Counted from the stretch's first letter, positions 16,826 through 27,574 are shown. The stretch is 64,000 nt of DNA from Erythrobacter cryptus DSM 12079 (GCF_000422985.1 NZ_AUHC01000001.1:310001-374000); one strand, 5' to 3'. Translations and numbers: made by a program. Notes: generated from the letters alone by a model not told the origin.

Positions 16826-17354
16826 CCCCGTCCCATCCCTTTCCTTTGAGATCGTATTGCATATAGACCGTATCGAGCCTGCGGCCGAATTTCCTGCCAA
16901 CCTTGCGCATCCGCCCGGCATGGACAAAGCCGCATTTGGCATGGAGCGCCACCGAGGCCGGCTCGCCTCCGCCGATCACCGCGATCATCTGCTCGAACCC
17001 GGCCGCGCGCGCCGCTTCGATCAGCGCTGGCAGCAGGGCGCTGCCGATCCCCTGCCCGCGCGCATCGGCGGCGACATAGATGCTGTCCTCGCAGGTCGGG
17101 GCATAGGCCGGCCGCTCGCGGAAGCGCGCGGCATAGGCATAGGCGATCACCTCACCGCCGCGCTCGGCGACGAGGAAGGGCAAGCCCCGTGCGGCAAATT
17201 CGGCGATCTTCGCTGCCCAGGCCTCGGCGCCTGGCGCCTCGAGATCGAAGGTGGCGGTGCCGTTTGCCACGTGCCAGGCATAGATCGCCGCGATCGCGCC
17301 GGCATCGGCGGGCGCGCCTCTGCGGATCGCCGGATCAGGCGAGCTGGTAGTCAC
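16809..17354 (-). CDS. GNAT-family N-acetyltransferase, phosphinothricin acetyltransferase-like
   Basis: A 181-aa acetyltransferase. 'AIYAWHVANGTATFDLEAP', 'GLPFLVAERGGEVIAYAYAARFRERPAY' (about 60-87) and 'DSIYVAADARGQGIGSALL' (acetyl-CoA pyrophosphate loop QGIGSAL) are the layout of the Pat/Bar/YncA group, whose members acetylate phosphinothricin, methionine sulfoximine or similar amino acids. The substrate cannot be told. I chose GTG at 17352-17354, overlapping the end of the acyl-CoA synthetase gene by 20 bp; no strong ribosome binding site is visible, so the start is uncertain by a few codons. Confidence 0.8.
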   Translation of the reverse strand: MTTSSPDPAIRRGAPADAGAIAAIYAWHVANGTATFDLEAPGAEAWAAKIAEFAARGLPFLVAERGGEVIAYAYAARFRERPAYAPTCEDSIYVAADARGQGIGSALLPALIEAARAAGFEQMIAVIGGGEPASVALHAKCGFVHAGRMRKVGRKFGRRLDTVYMQYDLKGKGWDGDDSLY

Positions 17355-18942
17355 GGAAGCGATCGCGCAGATCCTTCTTGCTGATCTTGCCAGTGGCGGT
17401 GTGGGGGATCTCGTCGACGAACTCGACCGCATCGGGCAGCCACCACTTGGCCACCAGCGGCCGCAGGTGCTCGATGATGTCCTCTGCGCTGACCTCGGCC
17501 CCGGCCTTCTTCACCACGAACAGCACCGGGCGCTCGTCCCACTTGGGGTGGGGCACGCCGATGCAGGCTGCCTCGGCCACGCCCGGGTGCCCGCAGGCGG
17601 CGTTTTCCAGCTCGACCGAGCTGATCCACTCCCCGCCCGACTTGATCACGTCCTTGGTGCGATCGGTGAGCTGGAGCGTGCCATCGGGATGGAGAATGCC
17701 GACATCGCCGGTATCGAACCAGCCCTCGTCGTTGACCGCGTCCTTATCGGCCTTGAAATAGCGCTTGATCACCCAGGGCCCGCGGATCTGCAGCGCGCCC
17801 GCAGTCTTGCCGTCGCGCGGCAGTTCGGTGGTCATGTCATCAAGATCAACCGTGCGCAGCTGGACGCCGAAGATCGGGCGGCCCTGCATCGCGGTCTTTT
17901 CGACCTTCTCTTCAAGGGTGAGGCTGTCCCAGTCCCAGGTCGGCCCACCCACCGTGCCGATGGGCGACGTCTCGGTCATGCCCCAGGCGTGCTGCACCCT
18001 TGTGCCGTTCTTGAGCAGCCGCTCGATCATGAACCGGGGCGCCGCCGAGCCGCCGATGGTGGCGGCCTTGAGCGGCGGCAGATCGAGCCCGTTGGCATCG
18101 CAATATTGGAAATGCGCAAGCCACACCGTGGGCACCCCGGCGCTGTCGGTCACACCCTCATCGAGCATCAGCTGGTGCAGCACCGCCGGATCGTTGAGGG
18201 CGGAAAAGACGAACTTGATCCCCGCCATCGCCCCGGCATAGGGCAGGCCCCAGCTGGCTGCGTGGAACATCGGCACCACCGGGAGCATCACCGAGGAGGC
18301 GCTGAAGTTGAACGCCGCCGGTTGCAGGCCGGCAAGGGCGTGTAGCACGGTCGAGCGGTGCTCATACTGCACCCCCTTGGGATTGCCGGTGGTGCCCGAG
18401 GTGTAGCAGATCATGCAAGGGTCGGTCTCGGCGCCCATGACCCATGCGAAATCGCCGTCCTCGGCCCCGATCCAGTCCTCGAAGGCCGGCGCGTTGGCGC
18501 CGCTATCGTAGCAGATATAGTGCTCGACCGTGGGCCAGCGATCGCGCATCCGGTCGACAATCGGCTGGAAGGCGGCATCGTAGCACAGCACCCGGTCTTC
18601 GGCGTGATTGACGATATATTCGAGCTGGTCGTCAAACAGCCGCGGGTTGACGGTGTGGAGCACCCCGCCCATGCCCGCCACGCCATACCAGCTGACGAGG
18701 TGGCGCGAATGGTTCATGGCAAGGCTCGCCACCCGCTCGCCCGGCTTGATCCCGAGCCGCTGGAGCGCCTGCGCCATCTTGAGGGCATCGCGGCGGATCC
18801 CGGCCCAGTTGGTGCGGGTGATGCTGCCATCGGCCCAGCGGCTGACGATCTCGCGCGTCGGCGCCTCGCGCGCGGCATGATCGATCACCGCGGTCACCCG
18901 CATGGTCCAGTCCTGCATCGCTCCGAGCCTGGTGGCGGCCAT
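17335..18942 (-). CDS. Long-chain fatty-acid--CoA ligase (AMP-binding)
   Basis: A 535-aa acyl-activating enzyme that makes acyl-CoA through an acyl-AMP. The P-loop-like 'CYTSGTTGNPKGVQYEH' (about 187-203), the 'HAWGMTETSP' A5 motif, 'DGWFDTGDVG' variant 'EGWFDTGDVGIL', 'DRTKDVIKSGGEWISSVELE' and the C-terminal Lys in 'TATGKISKKDLR' are all present. It resembles medium/long-chain ligases of the AlkK type. GGGAGAGAG before the ATG at 18940-18942 fixes the start; the frame is open for about 180 codons further but without similarity. The GNAT and DUF1330 genes follow in an overlapping string. Confidence 0.92.
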   Translation of the reverse strand: MAATRLGAMQDWTMRVTAVIDHAAREAPTREIVSRWADGSITRTNWAGIRRDALKMAQALQRLGIKPGERVASLAMNHSRHLVSWYGVAGMGGVLHTVNPRLFDDQLEYIVNHAEDRVLCYDAAFQPIVDRMRDRWPTVEHYICYDSGANAPAFEDWIGAEDGDFAWVMGAETDPCMICYTSGTTGNPKGVQYEHRSTVLHALAGLQPAAFNFSASSVMLPVVPMFHAASWGLPYAGAMAGIKFVFSALNDPAVLHQLMLDEGVTDSAGVPTVWLAHFQYCDANGLDLPPLKAATIGGSAAPRFMIERLLKNGTRVQHAWGMTETSPIGTVGGPTWDWDSLTLEEKVEKTAMQGRPIFGVQLRTVDLDDMTTELPRDGKTAGALQIRGPWVIKRYFKADKDAVNDEGWFDTGDVGILHPDGTLQLTDRTKDVIKSGGEWISSVELENAACGHPGVAEAACIGVPHPKWDERPVLFVVKKAGAEVSAEDIIEHLRPLVAKWWLPDAVEFVDEIPHTATGKISKKDLRDRFRDYQLA

Positions 18943-19124
18943 TTCTCTCTCCCTGTCTGGCTGGCGCGGCCGGGCGCTGTGCCCTGAGCCCCGCGGAATC
19001 GCGCCCGATTTCATGCCCGCCTGCCGCGCGCTTGGCAATCGCGGCGGCTGAGCGCCAGGGGCGAGCGCAAGGCCCGCGCGCTTCAGCCCCGCAGGGCGCG
19101 GCATGCCCCTGTTTTGCGGCGCTC

Positions 19125-22100
19125 TCAGGCCACCAGCCGCAGCTGGGGCCGGCGCTTGAGGGGCGCGAGCGCGACCTGGCTGATCCCTTCGACCGCGCCG
19201 AGCCTTTCGGCAAGTTCGCCCGAGAGCACGAAGCGCGTGCCGAGCCTCACGTGCGCCGTCCCCCCGCCCGCAAGCCTGAGGCACGCCACCACCTCGCCAT
19301 TGCCGCCCTCGCCCTCGCTCCGCGCCGCCTCGAGCTCGCGCTTCAATTCGCCTAGCGCGGTGATGCTGGCGATCTCGAGCGCAAGCTGCATCGGCGTGGT
19401 GCCGCTCACCTCCTTCAAGGGCCGCGCCCCGCGCACGGTGAGGCGCGGCGGCTCGTCGGGATTGGGGGCATCGAGTTCCACCGTCAGCAACAGGCACTCG
19501 CCCGCCTCGGCCCAGCGCTCGAAGGAAGGGATCAGCGCCTCCTCGAAGCAGGCGGCGGAAAACTGCCCGCTGGCATCAGAAAAATCGGCCCGCACGAAGG
19601 CGCCGCCCTTGCGCGTGCGCGCCTTGGTCAGCCCTTCGACCATCACCGCCATTACCGCGGTGCCGCGCCCGCCCGGCGGCGCCCCGGCCTCGATCAGGCT
19701 CTGGTAGGAGCGCGCGCCATTGGCCGAGGCGATGGCGCGATATTGCTGCACCGGGTGGGCGGAGAAGAAGAAGCCGAAATTCTCGCGTTCCTTGGCCATG
19801 CGCTCGGCCCGGCTCCAGGGCGCGGCCGGCTGCAGGCGCAGCGCCGCGGCCTCGCCCGCATCGCCGCCGAACAGCCCGCCCTGCCCGCTGCTGCGCTCGC
19901 GCGCGGCCGCCTCGGCAAGCGCCATCAGGTGCTCGGCATTGGCGTGGAGCAGGGCGCGATCGGGCTCGAGCTCATCGAGCGCGCCCGCACCGATCAGCGC
20001 TTCCAGTTGGCGGCGGTTCATGCTGCCCGGGGGCAGGCGCTCGAAGAAATCCTTGAGGCTGGCGAAGGGCCCGCGCGCCCGGCGCTCGGCGACGATCGCC
20101 TCCATCGCCTTTTCCCCGACATTGCGGATGCCTGCGAGCGCATAGCGCACGCCATAGCCCGCATCGGTCTGCTCTACGGTGAATTCGGCCTCGCTGGCGT
20201 TGATTGCGGGCGGCAGGATGGCAACGCCGCCCGCCCCATTGGGATAGCGCCGCGCGTCATCGACAAACACGCTGAGCTTGTCCGACTGGTGCATGTCGAA
20301 GCACATCGAGGCGGCGTAGAACTCCTCGGGATAATGGGCTTTGAGCCAGGCGGTCTGATAGGCGAGCAGGGCATAGGCCGCGGCGTGGCTCTTGTTGAAG
20401 CCATAGCCGGCAAACTTGTCGATGAGGTCGAACAGCTCGTTGGCACGCTGGGGCGGGATATCGGAAACCTTGCCGCAGCCCTCGACAAAGCGGGCGCGCT
20501 GGGCGTCCATCTCCTCCTTGATCTTCTTGCCCATCGCCCGGCGCAAGAGGTCGGCCTCGCCCAGCGAATAGCCGGCCAGCACCTGCGCGGCCTGCATCAC
20601 CTGTTCCTGATAGACGAAGATGCCGTAGGTCTCGGCGAGGATCTGCTCGAGCCTGGGATGGGGATATTCGATCGGCACCAGCCCCGCCTTGCGCTGGCCG
20701 AACAGGTCGATATTGTCCATCGGCCCGGGCCGGTAGAGCGAGACCAGCGCGATGATGTCGCCAAAATTGGTGGGCTTTACCGATTTGAGCGTGCGGCGCA
20801 TCCCTTCCGATTCAAGCTGGAACACCCCCACGGTGTTGCCCGCCTGCATCAGCTGATAGACCGCCGGATCGTCGAGCGGCAGGGCGCCCAGATCGATGCC
20901 AATGCCGCGCGCGGCGAGCAGATCGACCGCCTTGCGCAACACCGAGAGCGTCTTGAGCCCGAGAAAGTCGAACTTGACGAGGCCGGCGCTCTCGACATGC
21001 TTCATGTCGAACTGGGTCACCGGCATGTCCGAACGCGGATCGCGGTAGAGCGGCACCAGCTCTGCCAGCGGGCGATCGCCGATCACCACACCGGCGGCAT
21101 GGGTGGAGGAATTGCGCGGCAGGCCTTCAAGCTGCATGGCGAGGTCAACCATGCGCCTGACCTCGGGATCATTGTCATATTCGCGCTTGAACTCGGCCAC
21201 GCCGTTGAGCGCGCGCGGCAGCGTCCAGGGATCGGTGGGATGGTTGGGCACCATCTTGCACAGCCGATCAACCTGGTCATAGCTCAACTGCAGGATGCGC
21301 CCGCAATCGCGCAGCACCGCGCGCGCCTTCAGCTTGCCGAAGGTGATGATCTGGGCGACGTGATCGGCCCCGTATTTGGCCTGGACATAGCGGATCACCT
21401 CGCCGCGGCGGGTTTCGCAGAAGTCGATATCGAAATCGGGCATCGAGACGCGCTCGGGATTGAGGAAGCGCTCGAACAGCAGCCCCAGGCGGATCGGATC
21501 GAGATCGGTGATGGTGAGCGCCCAGGCGACCAGCGAGCCCGCCCCCGAACCGCGCCCCGGCCCCACCGGAATGCCCTGCTGCTTGGCCCATTTGATGAAA
21601 TCGGCAACGATGAGGAAATAGCCGGGAAAGCCCATCTTGGTGATCACCTCGACCTCGAAGGCGAGGCGATCGAAATAGGCGCGGCGTTCCTCCTCGCTGA
21701 GATCGGGATAGGCGGCCAGCCGCGCCTCGAGCCCGCGGCGCGCATCCTCGGCCAGCATCCGCGCCTCGCCCGCCTGGTCGCCGGCGAGGCTCGGCAGGAT
21801 CGGCTTGCGATAGGGCGGGGCGACCGCGCAGCGCTGGGCAATCACCAAGGTGTTGGCGATGGCCTCGGGCAGGTCGGCAAACAGCTCCTCCATCATCGCC
21901 GCCGACTTGACGAAGGCCTGCGGGTTCGAGCGCACCCGCTCCTCCGCCTCAAGGTGGGTGGAATGGGCGATGCACAGCATGGCATCATGCGCGGCGTGCA
22001 TCTGCGGCTCGGCGAAATTGGCAGGGTTGGTGGCCACCAGCGGCAGATCGCGCGCATAGGCCAGATCGATCAGCGCCTCCTCGGCGCGTGCGCAGACCGG

Positions 22101-22625
22101 ATCGCCATGGCGCGCCAGTTCGACATAGAGCCGCCCGGGAAAAAGCTGCATCAGCCGCTCGGCCAGCCGCGCGGCCGCCTCGTGCTGGCCCTCGGCAAGC
22201 AGCCGGGTGAGCGCCCCCTCTTCCGCCCCGGTGAGCGCGATCAGACCCTCGCTGCGGCCTTCCAGATCAGCCAGCGTGACATGCGGCGCGCGCTCGAGCG
22301 GGCGATCGAGATGGGCCCTGGAGACGAGGTGGCACAGATTGGCATAGCCCGCCTCGTCCTTGGCATAGAGCGGCAGGTGATCGATCGCCGCCCCGCCCTC
22401 CTCGCGCGCCACCCCCAGCAGCGCGCCGATGATCGGCTGCACCCCTTCGCTCTTGCACGCCGCGGCGAAGGCCATCGCGGCATAAAGCCCGTTGCGGTCG
22501 CAGATGGCGATGGCGGGAAAGCCGCGCTCGCGCGCGAGCCTGGCGATCGCCTTGGGATCGATCGCCCCCTCGAGCATCGAATAGCTCGAAAACACGCGCA
22601 GCGGGACGAAGCGGGCAAAGGGCAT
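19125..22625 (-). CDS. dnaE: DNA polymerase III alpha subunit
   Basis: The 1166-aa replicative polymerase, close to the 1160 aa of E. coli. The PHP domain is at the N-terminus (LRVFSSYSMLEGAI), with Phe where E. coli has the first metal His. The catalytic palm contains 'GPGRGSGAGSLVAW' and 'PDFDIDFCETRRGEVI', with the active-site aspartates. 'STHAAGVVI' and 'YQEQVMQAAQ' are further C-family signatures, and OB-fold and tau-binding regions make up the C-terminus. It is monocistronic: 182 bp separate it from the ligase gene and 77 bp from glutathione peroxidase. Confidence 0.97.
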   Translation of the reverse strand: MPFARFVPLRVFSSYSMLEGAIDPKAIARLARERGFPAIAICDRNGLYAAMAFAAACKSEGVQPIIGALLGVAREEGGAAIDHLPLYAKDEAGYANLCHLVSRAHLDRPLERAPHVTLADLEGRSEGLIALTGAEEGALTRLLAEGQHEAAARLAERLMQLFPGRLYVELARHGDPVCARAEEALIDLAYARDLPLVATNPANFAEPQMHAAHDAMLCIAHSTHLEAEERVRSNPQAFVKSAAMMEELFADLPEAIANTLVIAQRCAVAPPYRKPILPSLAGDQAGEARMLAEDARRGLEARLAAYPDLSEEERRAYFDRLAFEVEVITKMGFPGYFLIVADFIKWAKQQGIPVGPGRGSGAGSLVAWALTITDLDPIRLGLLFERFLNPERVSMPDFDIDFCETRRGEVIRYVQAKYGADHVAQIITFGKLKARAVLRDCGRILQLSYDQVDRLCKMVPNHPTDPWTLPRALNGVAEFKREYDNDPEVRRMVDLAMQLEGLPRNSSTHAAGVVIGDRPLAELVPLYRDPRSDMPVTQFDMKHVESAGLVKFDFLGLKTLSVLRKAVDLLAARGIGIDLGALPLDDPAVYQLMQAGNTVGVFQLESEGMRRTLKSVKPTNFGDIIALVSLYRPGPMDNIDLFGQRKAGLVPIEYPHPRLEQILAETYGIFVYQEQVMQAAQVLAGYSLGEADLLRRAMGKKIKEEMDAQRARFVEGCGKVSDIPPQRANELFDLIDKFAGYGFNKSHAAAYALLAYQTAWLKAHYPEEFYAASMCFDMHQSDKLSVFVDDARRYPNGAGGVAILPPAINASEAEFTVEQTDAGYGVRYALAGIRNVGEKAMEAIVAERRARGPFASLKDFFERLPPGSMNRRQLEALIGAGALDELEPDRALLHANAEHLMALAEAAARERSSGQGGLFGGDAGEAAALRLQPAAPWSRAERMAKERENFGFFFSAHPVQQYRAIASANGARSYQSLIEAGAPPGGRGTAVMAVMVEGLTKARTRKGGAFVRADFSDASGQFSAACFEEALIPSFERWAEAGECLLLTVELDAPNPDEPPRLTVRGARPLKEVSGTTPMQLALEIASITALGELKRELEAARSEGEGGNGEVVACLRLAGGGTAHVRLGTRFVLSGELAERLGAVEGISQVALAPLKRRPQLRLVA

Positions 22626-22702
22626 GGGCCAAGCCTAGGCCATGGCGGCGATTCCCGCAGCCCGCCGCGGCGCGGGTTGTCCACAGCCGCGCCCGGCGCG
22701 CC

Positions 22703-23178
<476 letters not shown>

Positions 23179-23182
<4 letters not shown>

Positions 23183-23880
23183 GGCATCTGCCCTTCCTGT
23201 TCGTGCAGCACCCCGTCCTTGAGCCGCACCACCCGGTCCATCTTTGCGGCGAGGCGTTCGTTGTGGGTGGCAACCAGCGCGGCGCTGCCCTCGCCCCGCA
23301 CCAGCGCGAGGAACTGGGCGAGCACCACGTCCGAGGTCGCCTCGTCGAGATTGCCGGTCGGCTCGTCGGCAAGCACCAGCGCCGGCCGGTTGGCCAGCGC
23401 CCGGGCCACGGCGACGCGCTGCTGCTCGCCGCCCGAAAGCTGGCTGGGCCGGTGGGTGAGCCGCGCGCCAAGCCCAAGCCCGGCAAGCAGCGCCTCGGCC
23501 CGCGCATCGGCCTCGGCGCGCGGGCGGCCAAGGATCATCTGCGGCATCACCACGTTCTCGCGCGCGTCGAAATCGGGGAGCAGGTGGTGGAACTGATAGA
23601 CAAAGCCAAGGTGCTCGCGCCGCAATTGCGTGCGCGCATCGGCGGAAAGCTCCTCGGCGCAGACCCCGGCGATGCGGATCGAGCCTTCAAACCCGCCCTC
23701 GAGCAGGCCGACCGCCTGGAGCATGGTCGATTTGCCCGAGCCCGAAGGCCCGAGCAGCGCGACGATCTCGCCCGGCATGATGTCAAGATCGACCCCGCGC
23801 AGCACCTCGATGCGCTCCCCCCCCTGGATGAAGCTGCGCTTAAGGCCGCGCAGCGCCACGATCGGCTCCACCCTATTCAT
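23179..23880 (-). CDS. lolD: Lipoprotein-releasing ABC transporter ATP-binding protein
   Basis: A 233-aa ATPase of the LolCDE complex, which extracts outer-membrane lipoproteins from the inner membrane and hands them to LolA. Walker A 'GPSGSGKST', Q-loop '[17 protein letters not shown]', signature '[15 protein letters not shown]', Walker B '[12 protein letters not shown]' and switch 'VATHNERLA' are all intact. The 'FHHLLPDF' phrase is characteristic of LolD. The ATG at 23878-23880 overlaps the end of the permease gene by 8 bp; the frame upstream is only shadow. Confidence 0.95.
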
Positions 23881-25111
23881 AGCGCAGCACCTGCACCGGA
23901 TCGGTGTTGGCAGCCTTGAGCGCGGGGTAGAGCGTGGCAAGGAAGCTCAAGGTGAGCGCCAGCGCGATGATCCCGGCCACCTCCCACGGATCGGTGCGCG
24001 ACGGCAGGGTGGAAAGGAAGCGCACCTCCGGATCCCAGATCTGCTGGCCGGTGGCAAAGGCGATGGCCGCGACGATCTGTTCGCGGAAGAACAGCACGAT
24101 TGCGCCCAGCACCAGGCCCGCCGCGGTGCCGATCGCCCCCACGGTGGTGCCGGTGGTGACGAAGATCTTGAGCAGGCTTCGCCGGGTTGCCCCCATGGTG
24201 CGCATGATCGCGATGTCGCGGGTCTTGGCGCGCACCAGCATGACGAGGCTCGAAAGGATATTGAAGGCCGCAACCAGCACCATGAAACTCAAGGCAAAGA
24301 ACATCGCCACGCGCTCGACCTGCAGGGCCTCGAACAGCGCTGCGTTCATGGTCTTCCAGTCGGCAATCACCGCCTTGCCCGACAGGCTCTCGGCCACGGG
24401 CGCAAGGATCGTGCCGACCCGGTCGGGATCGTCCACCGTCACCTCGATCTGCGCCACGGCATCGCCCATCAGCAGCAGGGTCTGCGCGTCCTTCAAGGGC
24501 ATCACCACGAACTTCTCGTCGAAGGTGTAGATGCCGACCTCGAAGATCGCGCCGACCTCGTAGCCCACTTGGCGGATCGAGGTGCCGAAGGGCGTGGTGC
24601 GGCCCTGGGGGTTGATGATGGTGATGATATCGCCCACCCGCACCCCGAGGTTCTGCGCCAGCCGGCTGCCGAGCGCGACCCGGCCTGACCCGTCGAGCAC
24701 ATTGGCAATATCGCCGATCAGCACCTTGTCGGAAAGCGCGCGGATATCGGCATCGGTGTGGCCGCGCACGAACACCGCCTCCACCCGCCCGCCGTAGCTC
24801 GCGAGCAGGGGCTGCTCGATCAGCGGCGAGGCTTCGCGCACCCCGGGCGTGCGCTCGAGCCGGGCGATGATGCGCTGCCAGTCCTCGATCCGCCCGCCAT
24901 AGGCCTGCACCACGGCATGGCCGTTGAGGCTGGTGATCTTCTCGAGCAGTTCGGCGCGAAAGCCGTTCATCACGCTCATCACCACTACCAGCAGCGCCAC
25001 AGAAAGCGCCACCACCCCCACCGAGATGCCGGCCACCAGCGCGATGAAGGCCTCGCCCCGGCCGGGCCAGAGGTAGCGCTTGGCGATCATCCATTCGAAG
25101 GGGGAAAGCAT
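23873..25111 (-). CDS. Lipoprotein-releasing ABC transporter permease
   Basis: A 412-aa LolC/LolE-type permease. One N-terminal membrane segment ('[30 protein letters not shown]', positions 22-51) is followed by a large periplasmic domain and three C-terminal membrane segments starting at '[25 protein letters not shown]' (positions 270-294). It ends in '[19 protein letters not shown]'. Only one permease gene is present, as is usual in alphaproteobacteria, where a single LolF-like protein replaces the C/E pair. The start at 25109-25111 gives '[14 protein letters not shown]', the normal N-terminus. lolD follows with an 8-bp overlap. Confidence 0.93.
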   Translation of the reverse strand: MLSPFEWMIAKRYLWPGRGEAFIALVAGISVGVVALSVALLVVVMSVMNGFRAELLEKITSLNGHAVVQAYGGRIEDWQRIIARLERTPGVREASPLIEQPLLASYGGRVEAVFVRGHTDADIRALSDKVLIGDIANVLDGSGRVALGSRLAQNLGVRVGDIITIINPQGRTTPFGTSIRQVGYEVGAIFEVGIYTFDEKFVVMPLKDAQTLLLMGDAVAQIEVTVDDPDRVGTILAPVAESLSGKAVIADWKTMNAALFEALQVERVAMFFALSFMVLVAAFNILSSLVMLVRAKTRDIAIMRTMGATRRSLLKIFVTTGTTVGAIGTAAGLVLGAIVLFFREQIVAAIAFATGQQIWDPEVRFLSTLPSRTDPWEVAGIIALALTLSFLATLYPALKAANTDPVQVLRYE

Positions 25112-25193
25112 GAGAGGAACGATGAGGCCCGGAAAGCTGCGGTGCGGGATGCATCTAGGGCGCGCGCGCGCGCTCGGCAATCCCGCCCGCATC

Positions 25194-25229
25194 CCTGTCC
25201 CCGGGCCTGTCCCCGGGCCTGTCCCCGGG
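25194..25229. repeat. Three tandem copies of a 12-bp unit
   Basis: CCTGTCCCCGGG is repeated three times without mismatch (25194-25205, 25206-25217, 25218-25229) in the divergent gap between the Lol permease gene and purF. Each unit contains the palindrome CCCGGG. It could be a slipped-strand repeat or a multi-copy binding site. An alternating CG tract (about 25161-25173) lies just to its left. Confidence 0.85.
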
Positions 25230-25354
25230 CGGGGTGGTCACATCACGGTCGCCAAAAATGCGGGGGTTGCAGCGGTGCGGGCACTTGTAATTGATCGGTC
25301 ACATCGCCATTGGGGCGGAGCGCGACGGCGCCGGGCGAGACGCACAGGTTGGTG

Positions 25355-26842
25355 ATGCCGATGACACCCTGCAATCTGACCCATCCCTGGCGCGATGCCG
25401 AGGGCGACAAGCTCGGCGAGGAATGCGGCATCTTCGGCGCGATCAACGCCGCCGATGCCGCGGCGATCACCGCGCTCGGGCTCCACGCGCTCCAGCACCG
25501 CGGGCAGGAAGCCGCCGGGATCGTGAGCTATGACGGGCAGGAGTTCTATGCCCGCCGCGGGCTTGGCCATGTGGCCGAGAACTTCTCCAACGCCGAGGCG
25601 ATCGCCGCGCTTCCCGGGCACATGGCGGCAGGCCACGTGCGCTATTCCACCACCGGCGGATCGGGCCTCAGGAACGTCCAGCCGCTCTATGCCGATCTTG
25701 CCAGCGGCGGCTTTGCCGTGGCGCATAATGGCAACATCTCCAACGCGATGGTGCTGCGCGGCGACCTCGTCAGCAAGGGTTCGATCTTCCAGTCGACCTC
25801 GGACACCGAGGTGATCATCCACCTGGTTGCCACCAGCCGCTATCCCACCATCGCCGACCGGCTGGTCGATGCGCTGCGGCTGGTCGAAGGCGCCTATGCC
25901 CTCATCGTGATGACGCCCGAAGGCATGATCGCCTGCCGCGATCCGCTCGGCATTCGCCCGCTGGTGATGGGCCGCATCGGCGAGGCGATCGTCTTTGCTT
26001 CGGAAACGGTCGCTTTCGATGTCGTCGGGGCCGAGCTCATCCGCGAGGTCGAGCCGGGCGAGCTGGTGCTGGTCAACTTCGCCGGCGAGATCCGCTCGGT
26101 GCGCCCCTTCGGCAGCCTGCCGCCGCGCCCCTGCATCTTCGAGCATGTCTATTTCAGCCGTCCCGATTCGGTGTTCGCCGGGCGCAGCGTCTATGAGGCG
26201 AGGAAGGCAATCGGCATCCAGTTGGCGCGCGAGGCCCCCTGCAGCGCCGATGTGGTGGTGCCCGTGCCCGACAGCGGGGTGCCCGCCGCGATCGGCTTTG
26301 CCCAGGAATCGGGCCTGCCCTTCGAGCTTGGCATCATCCGCTCGCACTATGTCGGGCGCACCTTCATCCAGCCTGGCGACGGCGCGCGCCATTCGAGCGT
26401 CAAGCGCAAGCACAATGCCAACCGCGCGCTGGTGGAAGGCAAGCGCATCGTCCTCATCGACGATTCGATCGTGCGCGGCACCACCTCGCTCAAGATCGTC
26501 GAGATGATGCGCGATGCCGGGGCGCGCGAGGTGCATTTCCGCGTCGCCAGCCCGCCCACGGCCCATTCCTGCTTCTATGGGGTCGATACGCCGGAGCGCT
26601 CCAAGCTGCTCGCCGCGCGGATGGAGCTTGAGGCGATGCGCGCCTTCATCAAGGCCGACAGCCTCGCCTTCATCTCGATCGAGGGGCTTTATCGCGCGGT
26701 GGGCAAGGAGGGGCGCGATCCGGCCTGCCCGCAATTCTGCGATGCCTGCTTCACCGGCGACTATCCCACCAGCCTCACCGATCTTGCCATCGCCGAGGCG
26801 CGCAGCGCCGAGCTTCCCTTTGCCGATCCCAAGGCCGCCTGA
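25355..26842 (+). CDS. purF: Amidophosphoribosyltransferase
   Basis: A 495-aa enzyme for the first committed step of purine synthesis. A 23-residue propeptide precedes the nucleophile Cys24 in 'GEECGIFGAI', so the protein must be self-processed. The PRPP loop is 'IVLIDDSIVRGTTS', and the C-terminal cysteines in 'CPQFCDACFTGDYP' fit the [4Fe-4S] B. subtilis-like class. Two in-frame ATGs (25355 and 25361) are possible; I chose the first because AGG at 25346-25348 is at a suitable distance. No purine riboswitch is visible in the upstream 240 bp. The SDR gene follows six bases after its stop. Confidence 0.96.
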   Translation: MPMTPCNLTHPWRDAEGDKLGEECGIFGAINAADAAAITALGLHALQHRGQEAAGIVSYDGQEFYARRGLGHVAENFSNAEAIAALPGHMAAGHVRYSTTGGSGLRNVQPLYADLASGGFAVAHNGNISNAMVLRGDLVSKGSIFQSTSDTEVIIHLVATSRYPTIADRLVDALRLVEGAYALIVMTPEGMIACRDPLGIRPLVMGRIGEAIVFASETVAFDVVGAELIREVEPGELVLVNFAGEIRSVRPFGSLPPRPCIFEHVYFSRPDSVFAGRSVYEARKAIGIQLAREAPCSADVVVPVPDSGVPAAIGFAQESGLPFELGIIRSHYVGRTFIQPGDGARHSSVKRKHNANRALVEGKRIVLIDDSIVRGTTSLKIVEMMRDAGAREVHFRVASPPTAHSCFYGVDTPERSKLLAARMELEAMRAFIKADSLAFISIEGLYRAVGKEGRDPACPQFCDACFTGDYPTSLTDLAIAEARSAELPFADPKAA

Positions 26843-26848
26843 GACAGC

Positions 26849-27574
26849 ATGACCCAAACCGACAAACCGCTCGCCGGGCAGACCGCGCTCGTCACCGGAG
26901 CCAGCCGCGGCATCGGCGCTGCCACTGCCAAGGCTCTGGCCGCGGCCGGCGCGCATGTCATCCTCGTGGCGCGCAAGGTCAAGGCGCTCGAGGAGGTCGA
27001 GGATGCGATCCACGCCGCGGGCGGCAGTTCGACCATCGCCCCGCTCGATCTGGCCGAGCCCGATGCGGTGGCCCGCCTCGCCGCGGCGGTGGCGGGGCGC
27101 TGGCAGGCGCTCGACATTCTCGTGCTGGCTGCGGCCTATCTGCCCGAGCTGACCCCGACCGCGCAGATCGATCCCAAGCAGTTCAACCAGGCGCTGCTCA
27201 CCAATGTGGTGGCCACCCAGGCGCTGATCGCGGGCTTCGATCCGCTCCTGCGCCGCGCCGCGGCGGGCAAGCTCATCGGCCTTACCAGCAGCGTTGCCGC
27301 CGCGCCGCGGGCCTATTGGGGGGCCTATGGCGCGACCAAGGCGGCGTTTGAAAACCTGCTTGCCACCTATGCCGCCGAGGTAGAACGCCTTGCGCCGCTG
27401 CGCGTCGCGATCATCGATCCCGGCGCGACCCGCACGCAGATGCGCGCGCGCGCCTATCCGGGCGAGGATCCGGCGAGCGTCAAGCCGCCCGAGGTGGTGG
27501 CCGATCGCCTGGTGGCGCTGATCGCGGCGGGCTTTGATGGCCTCCACCGCGAACGCATCGAACAGGGCGCCTGA
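26849..27574 (+). CDS. SDR-family NAD(P)-dependent oxidoreductase
   Basis: A 241-aa short-chain dehydrogenase. The cofactor loop is 'VTGASRGIGAATAK' (15-28) and the active site 'SSVAAAPRAYWGAYGATKAA' supplies Ser, Tyr and Lys in YxxxK spacing (Y-GAT-K). 'ILVLAAAYLPE' replaces the common NNAG motif. The substrate is unknown. It starts six bases after purF and is probably transcribed with it, a neighbour pair I recall from related genomes. Confidence 0.88.
   Translation: MTQTDKPLAGQTALVTGASRGIGAATAKALAAAGAHVILVARKVKALEEVEDAIHAAGGSSTIAPLDLAEPDAVARLAAAVAGRWQALDILVLAAAYLPELTPTAQIDPKQFNQALLTNVVATQALIAGFDPLLRRAAAGKLIGLTSSVAAAPRAYWGAYGATKAAFENLLATYAAEVERLAPLRVAIIDPGATRTQMRARAYPGEDPASVKPPEVVADRLVALIAAGFDGLHRERIEQGA

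Noticed and set aside
22676..22684. TTGTCCACA, close to a DnaA box
   Set aside because: A single near-match without a cluster, AT-rich stretch or dnaA/dnaN neighbours is not an origin.
25230..25354. Purine riboswitch before purF
   Set aside because: I found none of the conserved core elements, and the GC-rich sequence does not form the three-way junction by eye.
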